Below are positions 9,622-18,176 of a stretch of DNA of 64,000 bases, one piece after another. The stretch's first letter is position 1, and each line of letters opens with the position of its first letter. This DNA comes from Streptomyces buecherae (GTDB lineage Bacteria; Actinomycetota; Actinomycetes; Streptomycetales; Streptomycetaceae). The position numbers and the translations under genes are program-made. Below the pieces are notes generated by a model that worked only from the letters and a program-made list of their open reading frames with translations, did no database searches and was not told the DNA's origin. The stretch is taken from the NCBI RefSeq assembly GCF_014295035.1, contig NZ_CP060404.1, positions 2,940,501 through 3,004,500 on the forward strand, written 5' to 3'.

Positions 9622-10910
9622 CCGCCTGACGCGCCGCCCGAGTTTCCGCTCGGGCGGCGCCCGCCCGCCTGCCGCGGGTGCGCCCGGCCACGGCCGGGCG
9701 GGTGTGGGGGTGGCGCTCCCGCCGAGGGCGGGGGGCTCATTGGCGGTGGCGGACTCAGCGGGCGCGGTGGACGCGGTGGGCGCAGTGGACGCGGTGGGCT
9801 CGCGGGGAGCGGCGGGCCCACCGGGCGCGGCGGACGTGCGGGAAGGGGCGGGGCGCCGTGGCCAGCGGCCGGGTTGCCACCCGCTTCGGCAGGTCCCGGC
9901 GGGTGACCCGGGCGGTGGGCCGGCATCGGCGGCGGCCCCCAGCCGGCCGCCGCCCCAGGGACAGGGCCGGGGCCGGGCGAGGCCAGCGCGAGGAGTGCCA
10001 CCAGGCCGGCGAGGAGTTCCACGAAGCACGTGTACGTGAACAACTCCCTGCTGGCGGACATGTCGTCCAGATGGTCGAAGAAGCTGAGCTTGAGGTCGTG
10101 CGACACGCCACTGGTCCCGTGGGCGGTGACCAGGAAGGCGGCGACGAGGCCGAGCGGCCGGGAGTGAGGATCGCGCCCCGGGGCGAGGGCGCCCGCCACG
10201 AGCGCGAGGAACGCCACGGTCCAGGCGAGCCAGGCGTAGGGCTGGCCGAGGACCGAGGTGATGGACCGCTCGCCGGTGAATATGCGCTGGTAGCTATCCC
10301 CGTCCAGTTCCTGGACGAAGTAGATCTGCCAGGCGATCAACACCAGACCGATGCCGCCCAGGGCGACGAACACCGTTCTCGCCCCGCCCTGCGTGGACCC
10401 GGCGAGCCGCGTCGGCGGAGCCGCACCATACCCCTGCGCGACCGCCGGCGACGTCTGCCGGCCCGCGTCACGCGATCGGGCGACCGCCGCCAGCAGCGCC
10501 ACGCTGGCCAACACGGCTGACCAGCAGGTGAGTTGCGCGCGGGTCGCCGTGCCGCTGGGCAGCAGGCCGTCCATCCAGTCGCCGTGCAGATTCCACAGGC
10601 TGGGCAGCCGCAGCGCGATGGTGACCACCGCTACGGCGACCAGGGCACTGCCCGCGACCGGGGAGCGCCTGACGATCAGGCCGGTCGCGACGTAGAGAAC
10701 AAGCAGGACCAGGTCGTAGTAGGACGAGGCGACGACGCCGTTCGCGTCTGCCGGGTAGGGCACGTGGACCCACACCCACCACAGGTCGGCGCCGTCGACG
10801 ACGTTGTTCAGGTCGCGGATGATCCAGGCCAGCGAGATGGTCGCGAAGAGCGCGCAGTACAGCGCCCCGAAGATCCGCACCTCACGTGTGATGGTCCGTC
10901 GCTCACCCAT
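9618..10910 (-). CDS. multi-pass membrane protein with Pro-rich tail (paralogue of 11065-12348)
   Basis: From the ATG at 10910 the 430-residue protein has about seven to eight hydrophobic segments and then about 100 residues rich in Pro, Arg and Gly. The start was set by alignment with the next gene: E-V-R-I-F-G-A-L-Y-C-A-L-F-A-T-I-S-L against E-I-R-I-F-G-A-L-Y-C-A-V-F-A-A-I-S-L. Membrane segments include Y-Y-D-L-V-L-L-V-L-Y-V-A-T-G-L-I-V and F-V-A-L-G-G-I-G-L-V-L-I-A-W. No known enzyme motif is visible and the family is unknown to me. Its stop overlaps that of the convergent peptidase gene in the sequence CTAG, and the peptidase terminator lies inside its last codons, so the tail end may be poorly conserved. 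Confidence 0.7.
   Translation of the reverse strand: MGERRTITREVRIFGALYCALFATISLAWIIRDLNNVVDGADLWWVWVHVPYPADANGVVASSYYDLVLLVLYVATGLIVRRSPVAGSALVAVAVVTIALRLPSLWNLHGDWMDGLLPSGTATRAQLTCWSAVLASVALLAAVARSRDAGRQTSPAVAQGYGAAPPTRLAGSTQGGARTVFVALGGIGLVLIAWQIYFVQELDGDSYQRIFTGERSITSVLGQPYAWLAWTVAFLALVAGALAPGRDPHSRPLGLVAAFLVTAHGTSGVSHDLKLSFFDHLDDMSASRELFTYTCFVELLAGLVALLALASPGPGPVPGAAAGWGPPPMPAHRPGHPPGPAEAGGNPAAGHGAPPLPARPPRPVGPPLPASPPRPLRPPRPPRPLSPPPPMSPPPSAGAPPPHPPGRGRAHPRQAGGRRPSGNSGGASGG
9631..9660 (+). terminator. hairpin terminator after the S9 peptidase gene
   Basis: Perfect 12-bp stem: GCGCCGCCCGAG at 9631-9642 and CTCGGGCGGCGC at 9649-9660, with loop TTTCCG. It begins nine bases after the peptidase stop and lies within the 3' end of the opposite-strand membrane protein gene. 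Confidence 0.8.
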
Positions 10911-11064
10911 GTTGGCCGCCCCCTGACCGCCCCCGCGGGCGGCGACGCCACCCGGCACCGCAGGGTTACCCAGGGGTCCGGGCCCTCAAGAGCGCCGGCG
11001 GCGGGTCGACCGGATTCCGTCGGTCTGCCGCCCCGCCCGCCACGCGATCAGTCGGGCCGCCCGC

Positions 11065-12348
11065 CTACCAGGAGCCGGGCGGATTCGCGGGTGGTGGGCC
11101 CGCCGGGGGCGGGGGCGGCGGGCTTGCCGGGGGTGGCGGCGGGGCGGCGTAACCGCCCTGGTAGCCGCCCTGTTGGTCGCCCTGGTAACCGCCCGGGTAG
11201 CCACCCTGATAGCCGCCGCCCTGCTGGCCGCCCGGATAGCCGTCCTGGTAGCCGCCGCTCTGCTGGCCGCCCTGGTAGCCGCCGCCCGACGGGTAGGCGC
11301 GGGGCGAGGGGCCCGGGCCGTAGCCGTCGGGGGTGGCGTAGCCGTCGCCGCCGTAGCCCGGTGTGGGCTGGGGGCCCCAGCCGGGTGGCGGGCCCGTGAC
11401 GTGTTCGGGTCCGCGCGGGGCCAGCGCGAGGAGGGCCACCAGGCCGGCGGCGACCTGCGCGAAGGACGACCACACGTACAGCTTCTGGTTGGTGGCCAGC
11501 TCGTCCATGATGTCGAGGACCTCAAGCTTGAAGATGATCGACAGGTCACCGACCGAGTACGCGATGACCAGGAGGGCGGCGATCAGGCCCAGCGGCCGGA
11601 CGTAGGGGGCTCGGCGCAGCGCGAGGGCGCCGGCCACGACCGCCAGGAGCGCGACGAACCAACCGACCCAGCCGGTGGGCTGGCCGAGGACCGTCAGCAG
11701 GTAACGCTCCCCGGTGAGCTGTCGCTTGTACGCCTCCCAGCCCCGGTCCTGGGCGTAGTAGATCTGCCAGCCGATCAGCACCAGGCCGATGCCGCCGAGG
11801 AAGGCGAAGGCTGCCCCCGCCCCGCCGGGCGTGGGCGCGGCGAGTCGCGCCGGCGGGGCCGCGCCGTACCGCTGCTGGTCGATCGCCGGGGGCCGCTGCC
11901 GGGCCGTGTTGCGCGCGGCGACGACCGCCAGCAGTACCGCCGCGCTGACCAACACCGCCGACCAGCACGTGAGTTGGGCCCGGGTGGCCGTCCCGCCGGG
12001 CATGCCGTCCATCCAGTCGGCGTGCAGGTTCCACAGGCTGGGCAGGCGCAGCGCGATAGTGGTCACCGCGACGGTGACCAGGGCGCTGCCGGCGATGGCG
12101 GACCGCTGGACGATCAGGCCGGTCGCCACGTAGAGCACGAGCAGGACCAGGTCGTAGTAGGACGAGGTGACCAGGCCGCCGCTGGAGGGGGAGGTTCCCA
12201 GCCCGACCCAGTACCACCACACGGTGGACGCCTCGTCGACCTCGGTCAGGTCCCGGATGATCCAGGCCAGCGAGATGGCCGCGAACACGGCGCAGTACAG
12301 CGCGCCGAAGATCCGTATCTCACGCCCGATGGTCTGCTGCTCGCTCAC
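11065..12348 (-). CDS. multi-pass membrane protein with Tyr/Gly/Gln-rich tail (paralogue of 9618-10910)
   Basis: GTG at 12348 starts a 427-residue protein that is clearly a tandem paralogue of the following gene: shared segments include S-S-Y-Y-D-L-V-L-L-V-L-Y-V-A-T-G-L-I-V and A-T-R-A-Q-L-T-C-W-S-A-V-L. It has about eight hydrophobic segments. The last 110 residues differ from the paralogue: repeats of G-G-Y-Q-G-G-Y-P-G-G and Q-Q-G-G-Y, then a Pro-rich end. Such Tyr/Gly/Gln tails resemble prion-like or phase-separating segments, and similar tails occur on actinobacterial membrane proteins. No enzyme motif is seen. It is transcribed toward the paralogue, 154 bases away, probably as one operon. 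Confidence 0.72.
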   Translation of the reverse strand: MSEQQTIGREIRIFGALYCAVFAAISLAWIIRDLTEVDEASTVWWYWVGLGTSPSSGGLVTSSYYDLVLLVLYVATGLIVQRSAIAGSALVTVAVTTIALRLPSLWNLHADWMDGMPGGTATRAQLTCWSAVLVSAAVLLAVVAARNTARQRPPAIDQQRYGAAPPARLAAPTPGGAGAAFAFLGGIGLVLIGWQIYYAQDRGWEAYKRQLTGERYLLTVLGQPTGWVGWFVALLAVVAGALALRRAPYVRPLGLIAALLVIAYSVGDLSIIFKLEVLDIMDELATNQKLYVWSSFAQVAAGLVALLALAPRGPEHVTGPPPGWGPQPTPGYGGDGYATPDGYGPGPSPRAYPSGGGYQGGQQSGGYQDGYPGGQQGGGYQGGYPGGYQGDQQGGYQGGYAAPPPPPASPPPPPPAGPPPANPPGSW

Positions 12349-12822
12349 GTTGGCCGCCCCCCTGACTGCCCCGCTCGGGCAGCGGCACCGCCCGGCACGA
12401 CAGGTCTACCCCAGCGTGCGCGCGGTCAAGTGCGCCGGCTGCGACGAGGTCAGAAAAATCGTCGCCGGCCACGGAATCTCCCGCTTTCCGTGACCGTATG
12501 CTCCTGGCGGCGATGCGCTCCCTTTTCGCCGTGATCGCGTGCGATGGCGCGTACTGGCGGCGAAACGGCCCGAAAATCAACGGGTTTAAAGAGATTTTAG
12601 GGGCGTCTGTCGCCTTTCCGTGCGGCCTGTCAAGCACGCGCCCACCTCAATCTGCACAACCTTCGCTCAAGAAGGTCGCACCCGCACGGTATCCGTTCCA
12701 CGCCCCCTTGACCGAGCTGGGAATTCATTGCGACAGTCCCGCTCATCCGGCGGCGCGCGGTGGCGTCCGCGAGGAGTCCACGAGCACGGCACACCCAGTG
12801 AGAAGTGCGGGGGCGCTACGCG
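12349..12822. promoter_or_regulatory. AT-richer upstream region of ABC operon 1
   Basis: These 470 bases lie between a divergent membrane protein gene and the first gene of ABC operon 1. The stretch from about 12560 to 12600 (AAAATCAACGGGTTTAAAG followed by AGATTTTAG) is clearly less GC-rich than its surroundings. I see no ORF with proper codon bias; both promoters and regulator sites probably lie here. Confidence 0.45.
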
Positions 12823-13884
12823 ATGACGAGTCCATTCCAGGCCGCTGCTGCGGGGCCCGAACCCGCCGCCGGCGGCGTGCCGCCGGGCCCGGGACGGGTG
12901 ACGAAGGAGAGCGGTCCGAGCGAGCCGATGGTGGCCGGGGAGTTGGTCGGCCGCTCGCCCCGGCAGTTGATGTGGCGCCGCTTCCGGCGCGACCGGGCGG
13001 GCGTGGTCGCCGCCCTGGTGGTGCTGTTCTTCTTCGCCGTCGCGCTGTTGGCGCCGGTGATCTCGTGGCTGTACGGAAAGGACGCGTACACCACCTACGG
13101 CCTGGACCGGCCGGAACTCCTCGACCCGGTCAGCGGCTATCCGATGAAACCCAACGGCGGGATCGATGGCGAGTTCTGGTTCGGAATTGAACCGAAACTC
13201 GGCCGCGACGTGCTGATGCAGCTCGTCTACGGCATTCGCACCTCGTTGCTCATCGGTCTCGCCGCCACCGTGCTCTCCACGATCACCGGCATCGTCATCG
13301 GAGTGGCCGCCGGATATCTCGGCGGGCGCACCGACTACTTCCTGGGCCGGCTCATCGATCTGCTGCTCTCCTTTCCGCAGCAGTTGTTCTTCGTGGCCTT
13401 CATGCCGGTGGTCACTGCGCTTTTCGTGAGCCCGGAGAAGGAAACGCCCACCTATTTACGGGTGACCGCGCTGGTCCTGGTGTTGTGGCTGCTCGGCTGG
13501 ATGCAGTTGGCCCGACTGCTGCGCGGGCAGGTGCTCTCGCTGCGGGAGCGGGAGTTCATCGAGGCGGCCCGGGTGACCGGGGCGTCCCCGTGGCGGATCA
13601 TCCGCAGGGAGCTGTTGCCCAATCTGGGCACGCCGATCCTCGTGCAGTCCACGCTGATGCTCCCCATGTTCGTGACCGCCGAGGCCGGCCTCTCCTTCCT
13701 CGGCGTCGGGGTCGTGGAACCGACCCCGGACTGGGGCCGGATGTTCGCCAAGGGGGCCGAGTTCTACGAGGGCGACATCACCTACATGTTCTTCCCCGGC
13801 GTCGCGATGGTGGTCTTCGTCGTGGCCTTCAACCTGCTCGGGGACTCCGTCCGGGACGCCATGGACCCGAAGACCACCCGATGA
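12823..13884 (+). CDS. oligopeptide ABC transporter permease (DppC/OppC type), contains a TTA codon
   Basis: The 353-residue membrane protein is a DppC-type permease of a peptide importer. It starts with a cytoplasmic N-terminus (R-Q-L-M-W-R-R-F-R-R-D), one membrane helix, a periplasmic loop, then five helices. The cytoplasmic coupling motif E-A-A-R-V-T-G-A-S-P-W-R-I-I-R-R-E-L-L-P-N is the EAA loop that contacts the ATPases. The loop between helices 1 and 2 is longer than usual (about 60 residues). The leucine in P-T-Y-L-R is encoded by TTA at 13456-13458, a codon that in streptomycetes needs the bldA tRNA. ATG at 12823 is chosen over a GTG at 12805. First gene of operon 1. Confidence 0.88.
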   Translation: MTSPFQAAAAGPEPAAGGVPPGPGRVTKESGPSEPMVAGELVGRSPRQLMWRRFRRDRAGVVAALVVLFFFAVALLAPVISWLYGKDAYTTYGLDRPELLDPVSGYPMKPNGGIDGEFWFGIEPKLGRDVLMQLVYGIRTSLLIGLAATVLSTITGIVIGVAAGYLGGRTDYFLGRLIDLLLSFPQQLFFVAFMPVVTALFVSPEKETPTYLRVTALVLVLWLLGWMQLARLLRGQVLSLREREFIEAARVTGASPWRIIRRELLPNLGTPILVQSTLMLPMFVTAEAGLSFLGVGVVEPTPDWGRMFAKGAEFYEGDITYMFFPGVAMVVFVVAFNLLGDSVRDAMDPKTTR

Positions 13885-14055
13885 GCCGGCCGCCGGAGCG
13901 ACGCCGAGGAAGCCGCGGACCGGCCCACTCGGCCCCGTAGCCCGGCGGTGCCGGCCAGCGTCCGACAGTGACCGGCGACACCAGACAACACCAGGCAACA
14001 CCAGGCAGACAGTGCGCAGCAGTGTTCGTCCGACGAGGCAGGTGTATGCACAGCC

Positions 14056-15843
14056 ATGACGGTCAACCGCACATCGAAAGTCAGAACCTGCGCGATCGCG
14101 CTGGCCGCCGGGGCCCTGGTGCTCACGGCGTGCAGCGAGGGCGGCGGGTCCGGCAGCGACCGCTCGACGGAGCCGACGATGGAGGCCCACGGCATCACCC
14201 TGGGCAGCGCGGCCGACTCCACCGGCCCCGCGAAGGAGGTGCCCGGCGCGAAGAAGGGCGGCACGGTACGGGTCCTGCAACGTGACGCGTACGAGTACCT
14301 GGACCCCGGGCAGATCTACGTCACCGACGAGTTGATCATGCAGACCGTCTACAACCGGACGCTGACCAACTACCAGGTGGACGACAAGACGGGGAAGACG
14401 AAGCTGGTCGGCGACCTCGCGACCGACATCGGCAGGTCGTCGGACGGCGGCCGGACCTGGACGTACACGCTCAAGGACGGGCTGAAGTTCGAGGACGGCA
14501 CGCCCATCACCTCGCGGGACGTGCGGCACTCCATCGAGCGGCTGTACGCGAAGTACCAGACCAACGGGCCCCTCTACCTCCAGCAGTGGCTCTCGGGCGA
14601 GGGACAGACCTTCCGCAAAGCACTGCCGGACGGCCCGTACGGCGGGGACCACCTGCCGGCGTCGGTGCTCGACACGCCGGACGACAAGACCATCGTCTTC
14701 CACTTCGACCAGCCGCGCGCCGAGGTGCCGTTCGCGGTGGCCATGCCGAACATCGGCGCGGTGCCGCCGGGCAAGGACAAGAAGGAGGGGTACAACAAGG
14801 CGCCGGTCGCCTCGGGCCCGTACAAGGTCGCCGACTTCAAGCCGGGCAAGGGCATCACGTTCGTACGCAACGAGCACTGGGACCCGAAGACCGACCCGAT
14901 CCGGCACCAGTACGTGGACCGCTTCGAGGTGTCCTTCGGCCACCAGTGGATGGACTCCACGCGCCGCCTCCTCGCCGACCAGGGCGCCGACAAGCGGGCC
15001 ATGACCTGGAACAACGCGGTGGACCCGGCGCAGATCTCCACCGTGCTCAAGGACAAGGAGGCGATGGCGCGCTCGCTGACCCGCACCCAGCCGTACGTGG
15101 ACGTCGTCAGCATCAACACCAGCCGGGTTAAGAACAAGAAGGTCCGCGAGGCGCTGGCCTGGGCCTTCCCGAACGGCCAGTACCTCCAGCAGTACGGCGG
15201 GCCCAAGGCCGGTGAGATCGCCGGCTCGCTGGTCGGGCCCACCCTCAAGGGCCACAACCGCGACTTCGACCCGTTCCAGAAGCGGAAGTACCCCGGCGGC
15301 AACATCAAGAAGGCGAAGGAGTTGCTGAAGGAGGCGGGCAAGGAGGGCTACCGCATCGTCTACGCGTACGGCAACGACAAGCCCGCGCAGGACGCGTCGG
15401 TGGTCGTGGTACGGGCCCTGGAGGCGGCCGGCTTCACGGTGGAGAAGAAGGAGCTGGACCGTGGCACGTACTACACGCAGATCGGCAAGGTGAACAACAC
15501 CTACGACCTGTACCGCTCCTCGTGGAGCGCCGACTGGCCGTCGGGCTCGACGGTCGTCCCGCCGGTCTACAGCGGCAAGAACGTCCACGACAGCTCGCCC
15601 AACTACTCCCACCTCAACTCCCCCACGATCAACAAGGAGATCGAGCGGATCGAGCGGATCGAGGACCTGGACAAGGCCGCCCCCGAATGGGTCAAGCTGG
15701 CCGAACGCGTGCTGACCGAGGAGATCCCGCAGGTCCCGGTCTTCTACAACCGGCTCTTCACGCTGTGGGGTTCGGGCATCGGCGGGGTCAAGTTCCACGA
15801 GCCGTACGGCGCGGTCGACCCGACGGCCGTGTTCGTGAGGTGA
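14056..15843 (+). CDS. oligopeptide-binding lipoprotein (family 5 solute-binding protein)
   Basis: This 595-residue lipoprotein has a signal peptide with lipobox L-T-A-C at about residues 23-26, so it should be processed by signal peptidase II and anchored outside the membrane. The mature part shows the family 5 pattern: G-G-T-V-R-V-L, W-T-Y-T-L-K-D-G-L-K-F-E-D-G-T-P-I-T-S-R-D-V (the signature region), and the second-lobe V-R-E-A-L-A-W-A. It captures peptides for the permeases and ATPases encoded around it. It sits 171 bases after the first permease gene and is followed by a large stem-loop before the second permease gene, typical of operons that make more binding protein than permease. Confidence 0.93.
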   Translation: MTVNRTSKVRTCAIALAAGALVLTACSEGGGSGSDRSTEPTMEAHGITLGSAADSTGPAKEVPGAKKGGTVRVLQRDAYEYLDPGQIYVTDELIMQTVYNRTLTNYQVDDKTGKTKLVGDLATDIGRSSDGGRTWTYTLKDGLKFEDGTPITSRDVRHSIERLYAKYQTNGPLYLQQWLSGEGQTFRKALPDGPYGGDHLPASVLDTPDDKTIVFHFDQPRAEVPFAVAMPNIGAVPPGKDKKEGYNKAPVASGPYKVADFKPGKGITFVRNEHWDPKTDPIRHQYVDRFEVSFGHQWMDSTRRLLADQGADKRAMTWNNAVDPAQISTVLKDKEAMARSLTRTQPYVDVVSINTSRVKNKKVREALAWAFPNGQYLQQYGGPKAGEIAGSLVGPTLKGHNRDFDPFQKRKYPGGNIKKAKELLKEAGKEGYRIVYAYGNDKPAQDASVVVVRALEAAGFTVEKKELDRGTYYTQIGKVNNTYDLYRSSWSADWPSGSTVVPPVYSGKNVHDSSPNYSHLNSPTINKEIERIERIEDLDKAAPEWVKLAERVLTEEIPQVPVFYNRLFTLWGSGIGGVKFHEPYGAVDPTAVFVR

Positions 15844-15846
15844 CGG

Positions 15847-15908
15847 TCCCCGCTCGCGGGCGACGGCCGCACTCGCGCGCCGTGCCGGCCGTCCACCGCG
15901 AGCGGGGA
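15847..15908 (+). terminator. intra-operon stem-loop between binding protein and permease genes
   Basis: TCCCCGCTCGCGG at 15847-15859 pairs perfectly with CCGCGAGCGGGGA at 15896-15908. A nested 8-bp stem (15862-15869 with 15886-15893, GACGGCCG/CGGCCGTC) fills the loop. It starts four bases after the lipoprotein stop and could be a partial terminator or an mRNA-stabilising structure. Confidence 0.7.
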
Positions 15909-15973
15909 ACGCGACCGTGTAGTGACCGCGCCCGCCCGGGGCCCGCGCCCCCGACCCGGAGACCCGCGATGCC

Positions 15974-16951
15974 ATGCTGAGATTCCTCATCCGCCGCTCC
16001 CTCGGCGCGGTCGTGATCCTCGTCCTGATCAGCGCGATCACGTTCTTCCTCTTCTTCGCGCTGCCCGCCGACCCCGCCAGGCTGGCCTGCGGGAAGAACT
16101 GCGACCCGGCGTCCCTCGCCCTCATCAACGAGAACCTCGGCCTCGACAAGCCGATCCCCGTCCAGTACGGGGAGTTCATGGTCGGCATCGTCGCGGGCCG
16201 GGACTTCCCCGTCGGACACTGCGACGCGCCGTGCTTCGGCTACTCCTTCGTCAACCAGGAGCCGGTGTGGCCCACCATCGTGGACCGCTTCCCCACCACG
16301 CTCTCGCTGGCGCTCGGTGCGGCCGTGGTCTTCCTGGCGGTGGGCGTGGGGCTCGGGATGATCGCCGCGTGGCGGCGCGGCACCTGGATCGACAAGCTCT
16401 TCAGCTCGCTCTCGCTGCTCGGCCAGTCCCTCCAGGTCTACTTCGTGGGGGTGCTGTGCCTGGCCTGGTTCGTCAGCGGGCTGTCGATCATGGAGCAGCC
16501 GGCGTACCACCCGATCACCGAGAACCCCGCCAGGTGGTTCAGCGGCATGCTGCTGCCCTGGCTGGTCCTTTCGCTGATCTTCATGGCCAACTACAGCCGG
16601 ATGACCCGCTCGCAGTTGGTCGAGCAGTTACACGAGGACCACGTGCGCACCGCCCGCGCCAAGGGCCTGTCCGGTCGCACGGTCTTCTTCCGGTACGCCT
16701 GGCGCGGGGCGATCGCGCCCATCGTGACCATCTTCGGCATGGACCTGGGCTCGCTGCTCGGCGGCGCCATGATCACCGAGTACACGTTCACGCTGCACGG
16801 CGTCGGCCGGCTGGCCGTGGACTCGGTGCGCCTCACGGACCTGCCCATGCTGATGGGCGTGATGCTGATCAGTTCGGCGGCGATCGTCGTGTTCACCATC
16901 GTCGTGGACGCCCTGTACGCCGTCATCGACCCGCGCGTGCGCCTCGCCTAG
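15974..16951 (+). CDS. oligopeptide ABC transporter permease (DppB/OppB type), contains a TTA codon
   Basis: The 325-residue protein is the second permease of operon 1, a DppB-type subunit with six helices. It begins with the family N-terminus M-L-R-F-L-I-R-R-S-L-G-A-V-V and has a periplasmic loop with a Cys-containing insert (L-A-C-G-K-N-C-D). The EAA coupling loop reads H-V-R-T-A-R-A-K-G-L-S-G-R-T-V, and the C-terminus ends Y-A-V-I-D-P-R-V-R-L as usual. The leucine in E-Q-L-H-E-D-H is TTA (16628-16630), the second TTA in this operon. Fourteen bases separate it from the ATPase gene. Confidence 0.9.
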   Translation: MLRFLIRRSLGAVVILVLISAITFFLFFALPADPARLACGKNCDPASLALINENLGLDKPIPVQYGEFMVGIVAGRDFPVGHCDAPCFGYSFVNQEPVWPTIVDRFPTTLSLALGAAVVFLAVGVGLGMIAAWRRGTWIDKLFSSLSLLGQSLQVYFVGVLCLAWFVSGLSIMEQPAYHPITENPARWFSGMLLPWLVLSLIFMANYSRMTRSQLVEQLHEDHVRTARAKGLSGRTVFFRYAWRGAIAPIVTIFGMDLGSLLGGAMITEYTFTLHGVGRLAVDSVRLTDLPMLMGVMLISSAAIVVFTIVVDALYAVIDPRVRLA

Positions 16952-16964
16952 GAGGGCTGAGCAG

Positions 16965-18176
16965 ATGACCACCGCCACCCACGGCGCGCCGGCGCCCGCG
17001 CCGGGCGCGACCGGCGGCTACCTGTCCGTGCGCGACCTCCGGGTGCGCTTCGCCACCGAGGACGGCACCGTCAGGGCCGTGGACGGGCTCTCCTTCGACC
17101 TGGAGCGGGGCCGCACGCTCGGCATCGTCGGCGAGTCCGGCTCGGGCAAGTCCGTCACCAACCTCACCGTGCTCGGCCTGCACGACCCGCGCACCACCAC
17201 CGTGGAGGGCCAGATCCTGTTGGACGGCCAGGAGTTGACCGGCGCCGGCGAACGCGCGCTGGAACGCCTGCGCGGCAACAAGATGGCGATGATCTTCCAG
17301 GACCCGCTGACCGCGCTCTCCCCGTACTACACGGTCGGCCGGCAGATCGCCGAGCCGTACCGCAAGCACACCGGCGCCTCCAAGCGGGCGGCGCGGCAGC
17401 GCGCCATCGAGATGCTGGCCAAGGTCGGCATCCCGCACGCGCGGCGGCGCGTGGACGACTACCCGCACCAGTTCTCCGGCGGCATGCGCCAGCGCGCGAT
17501 GATCGCCATGGCCCTGATCTGCGACCCCGACCTCCTGATCGCCGACGAGCCGACCACCGCCCTCGACGTCACCGTGCAGGCCCAGATTCTCGACCTGCTC
17601 GGCGACCTCCAGCAGGAGTTCGGCTCGGCGATCATCCTGATCACCCACGACCTGGGCGTGGTGGCCAACGCGGCCGACGACCTGCTGGTGATGTACGCGG
17701 GCCGCGCGGTGGAGCGCGGAACCGTACGCGAGGTCCTGTCCGCGCCCCAACATCCGTACACCTGGGGCCTGTTGGACTCCATGCCCACCCTGGCCGGCGC
17801 CGTGGACACCCCACTGACCCCCATCCCCGGCGCCCCACCCAGCCTGCTCGCCCCACCCTCCGGCTGCCCCTTCCACCCACGCTGCGGGTACACCGCCGTG
17901 GTGGGCGGCGACCGCTGCGCGACGGAGCGCCCGGCCCTGCCGGCGGGGCGGGGGGCCGCGTGCCACCTGGGCGCGGAGCGTGGGGGCGCCGTCCGGCGGG
18001 GTGGCGGCGGGGCCGCGGGCGCCGGCCCGGCGGGGGCGACACGTACGGACAACGGTCCGGCGCCTGCGGACGGCCCGGCGCCTGCGAACGGCCCGGCGCC
18101 TGCGGACGATCCGGCCGGCGGCGGCCCGGCCAACAAGGAGCCGGGTGGCGGCCCGAGCCAGGGAGGGGACCGATGA
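16965..18176 (+). CDS. oligopeptide ABC transporter ATP-binding protein (DppD/OppD type)
   Basis: A 403-residue ABC ATPase with Walker [10 protein letters not shown]-loop M-I-F-Q-D-P, signature F-S-G-G-M-R-Q-R, Walker [13 protein letters not shown] and switch His in I-L-I-T-H-D-L. The C-terminal oligopeptide-transporter extension is present, with cysteines ([11 protein letters not shown]) that in related subunits bind an Fe-S cluster. After about residue 340 comes a low-complexity tail with repeats of D/N-G-P-A-P-A, unusual for this family. The start codon follows a strong AGGAGG. The stop overlaps the next ATPase start by four bases (ATGA). Confidence 0.93.
   Translation: MTTATHGAPAPAPGATGGYLSVRDLRVRFATEDGTVRAVDGLSFDLERGRTLGIVGESGSGKSVTNLTVLGLHDPRTTTVEGQILLDGQELTGAGERALERLRGNKMAMIFQDPLTALSPYYTVGRQIAEPYRKHTGASKRAARQRAIEMLAKVGIPHARRRVDDYPHQFSGGMRQRAMIAMALICDPDLLIADEPTTALDVTVQAQILDLLGDLQQEFGSAIILITHDLGVVANAADDLLVMYAGRAVERGTVREVLSAPQHPYTWGLLDSMPTLAGAVDTPLTPIPGAPPSLLAPPSGCPFHPRCGYTAVVGGDRCATERPALPAGRGAACHLGAERGGAVRRGGGGAAGAGPAGATRTDNGPAPADGPAPANGPAPADDPAGGGPANKEPGGGPSQGGDR

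Noticed and set aside
7060..10029. 989-codon minus-strand ORF opposite the S9 peptidase
   Set aside because: Antisense shadow; the plus-strand frame has a full catalytic triad.
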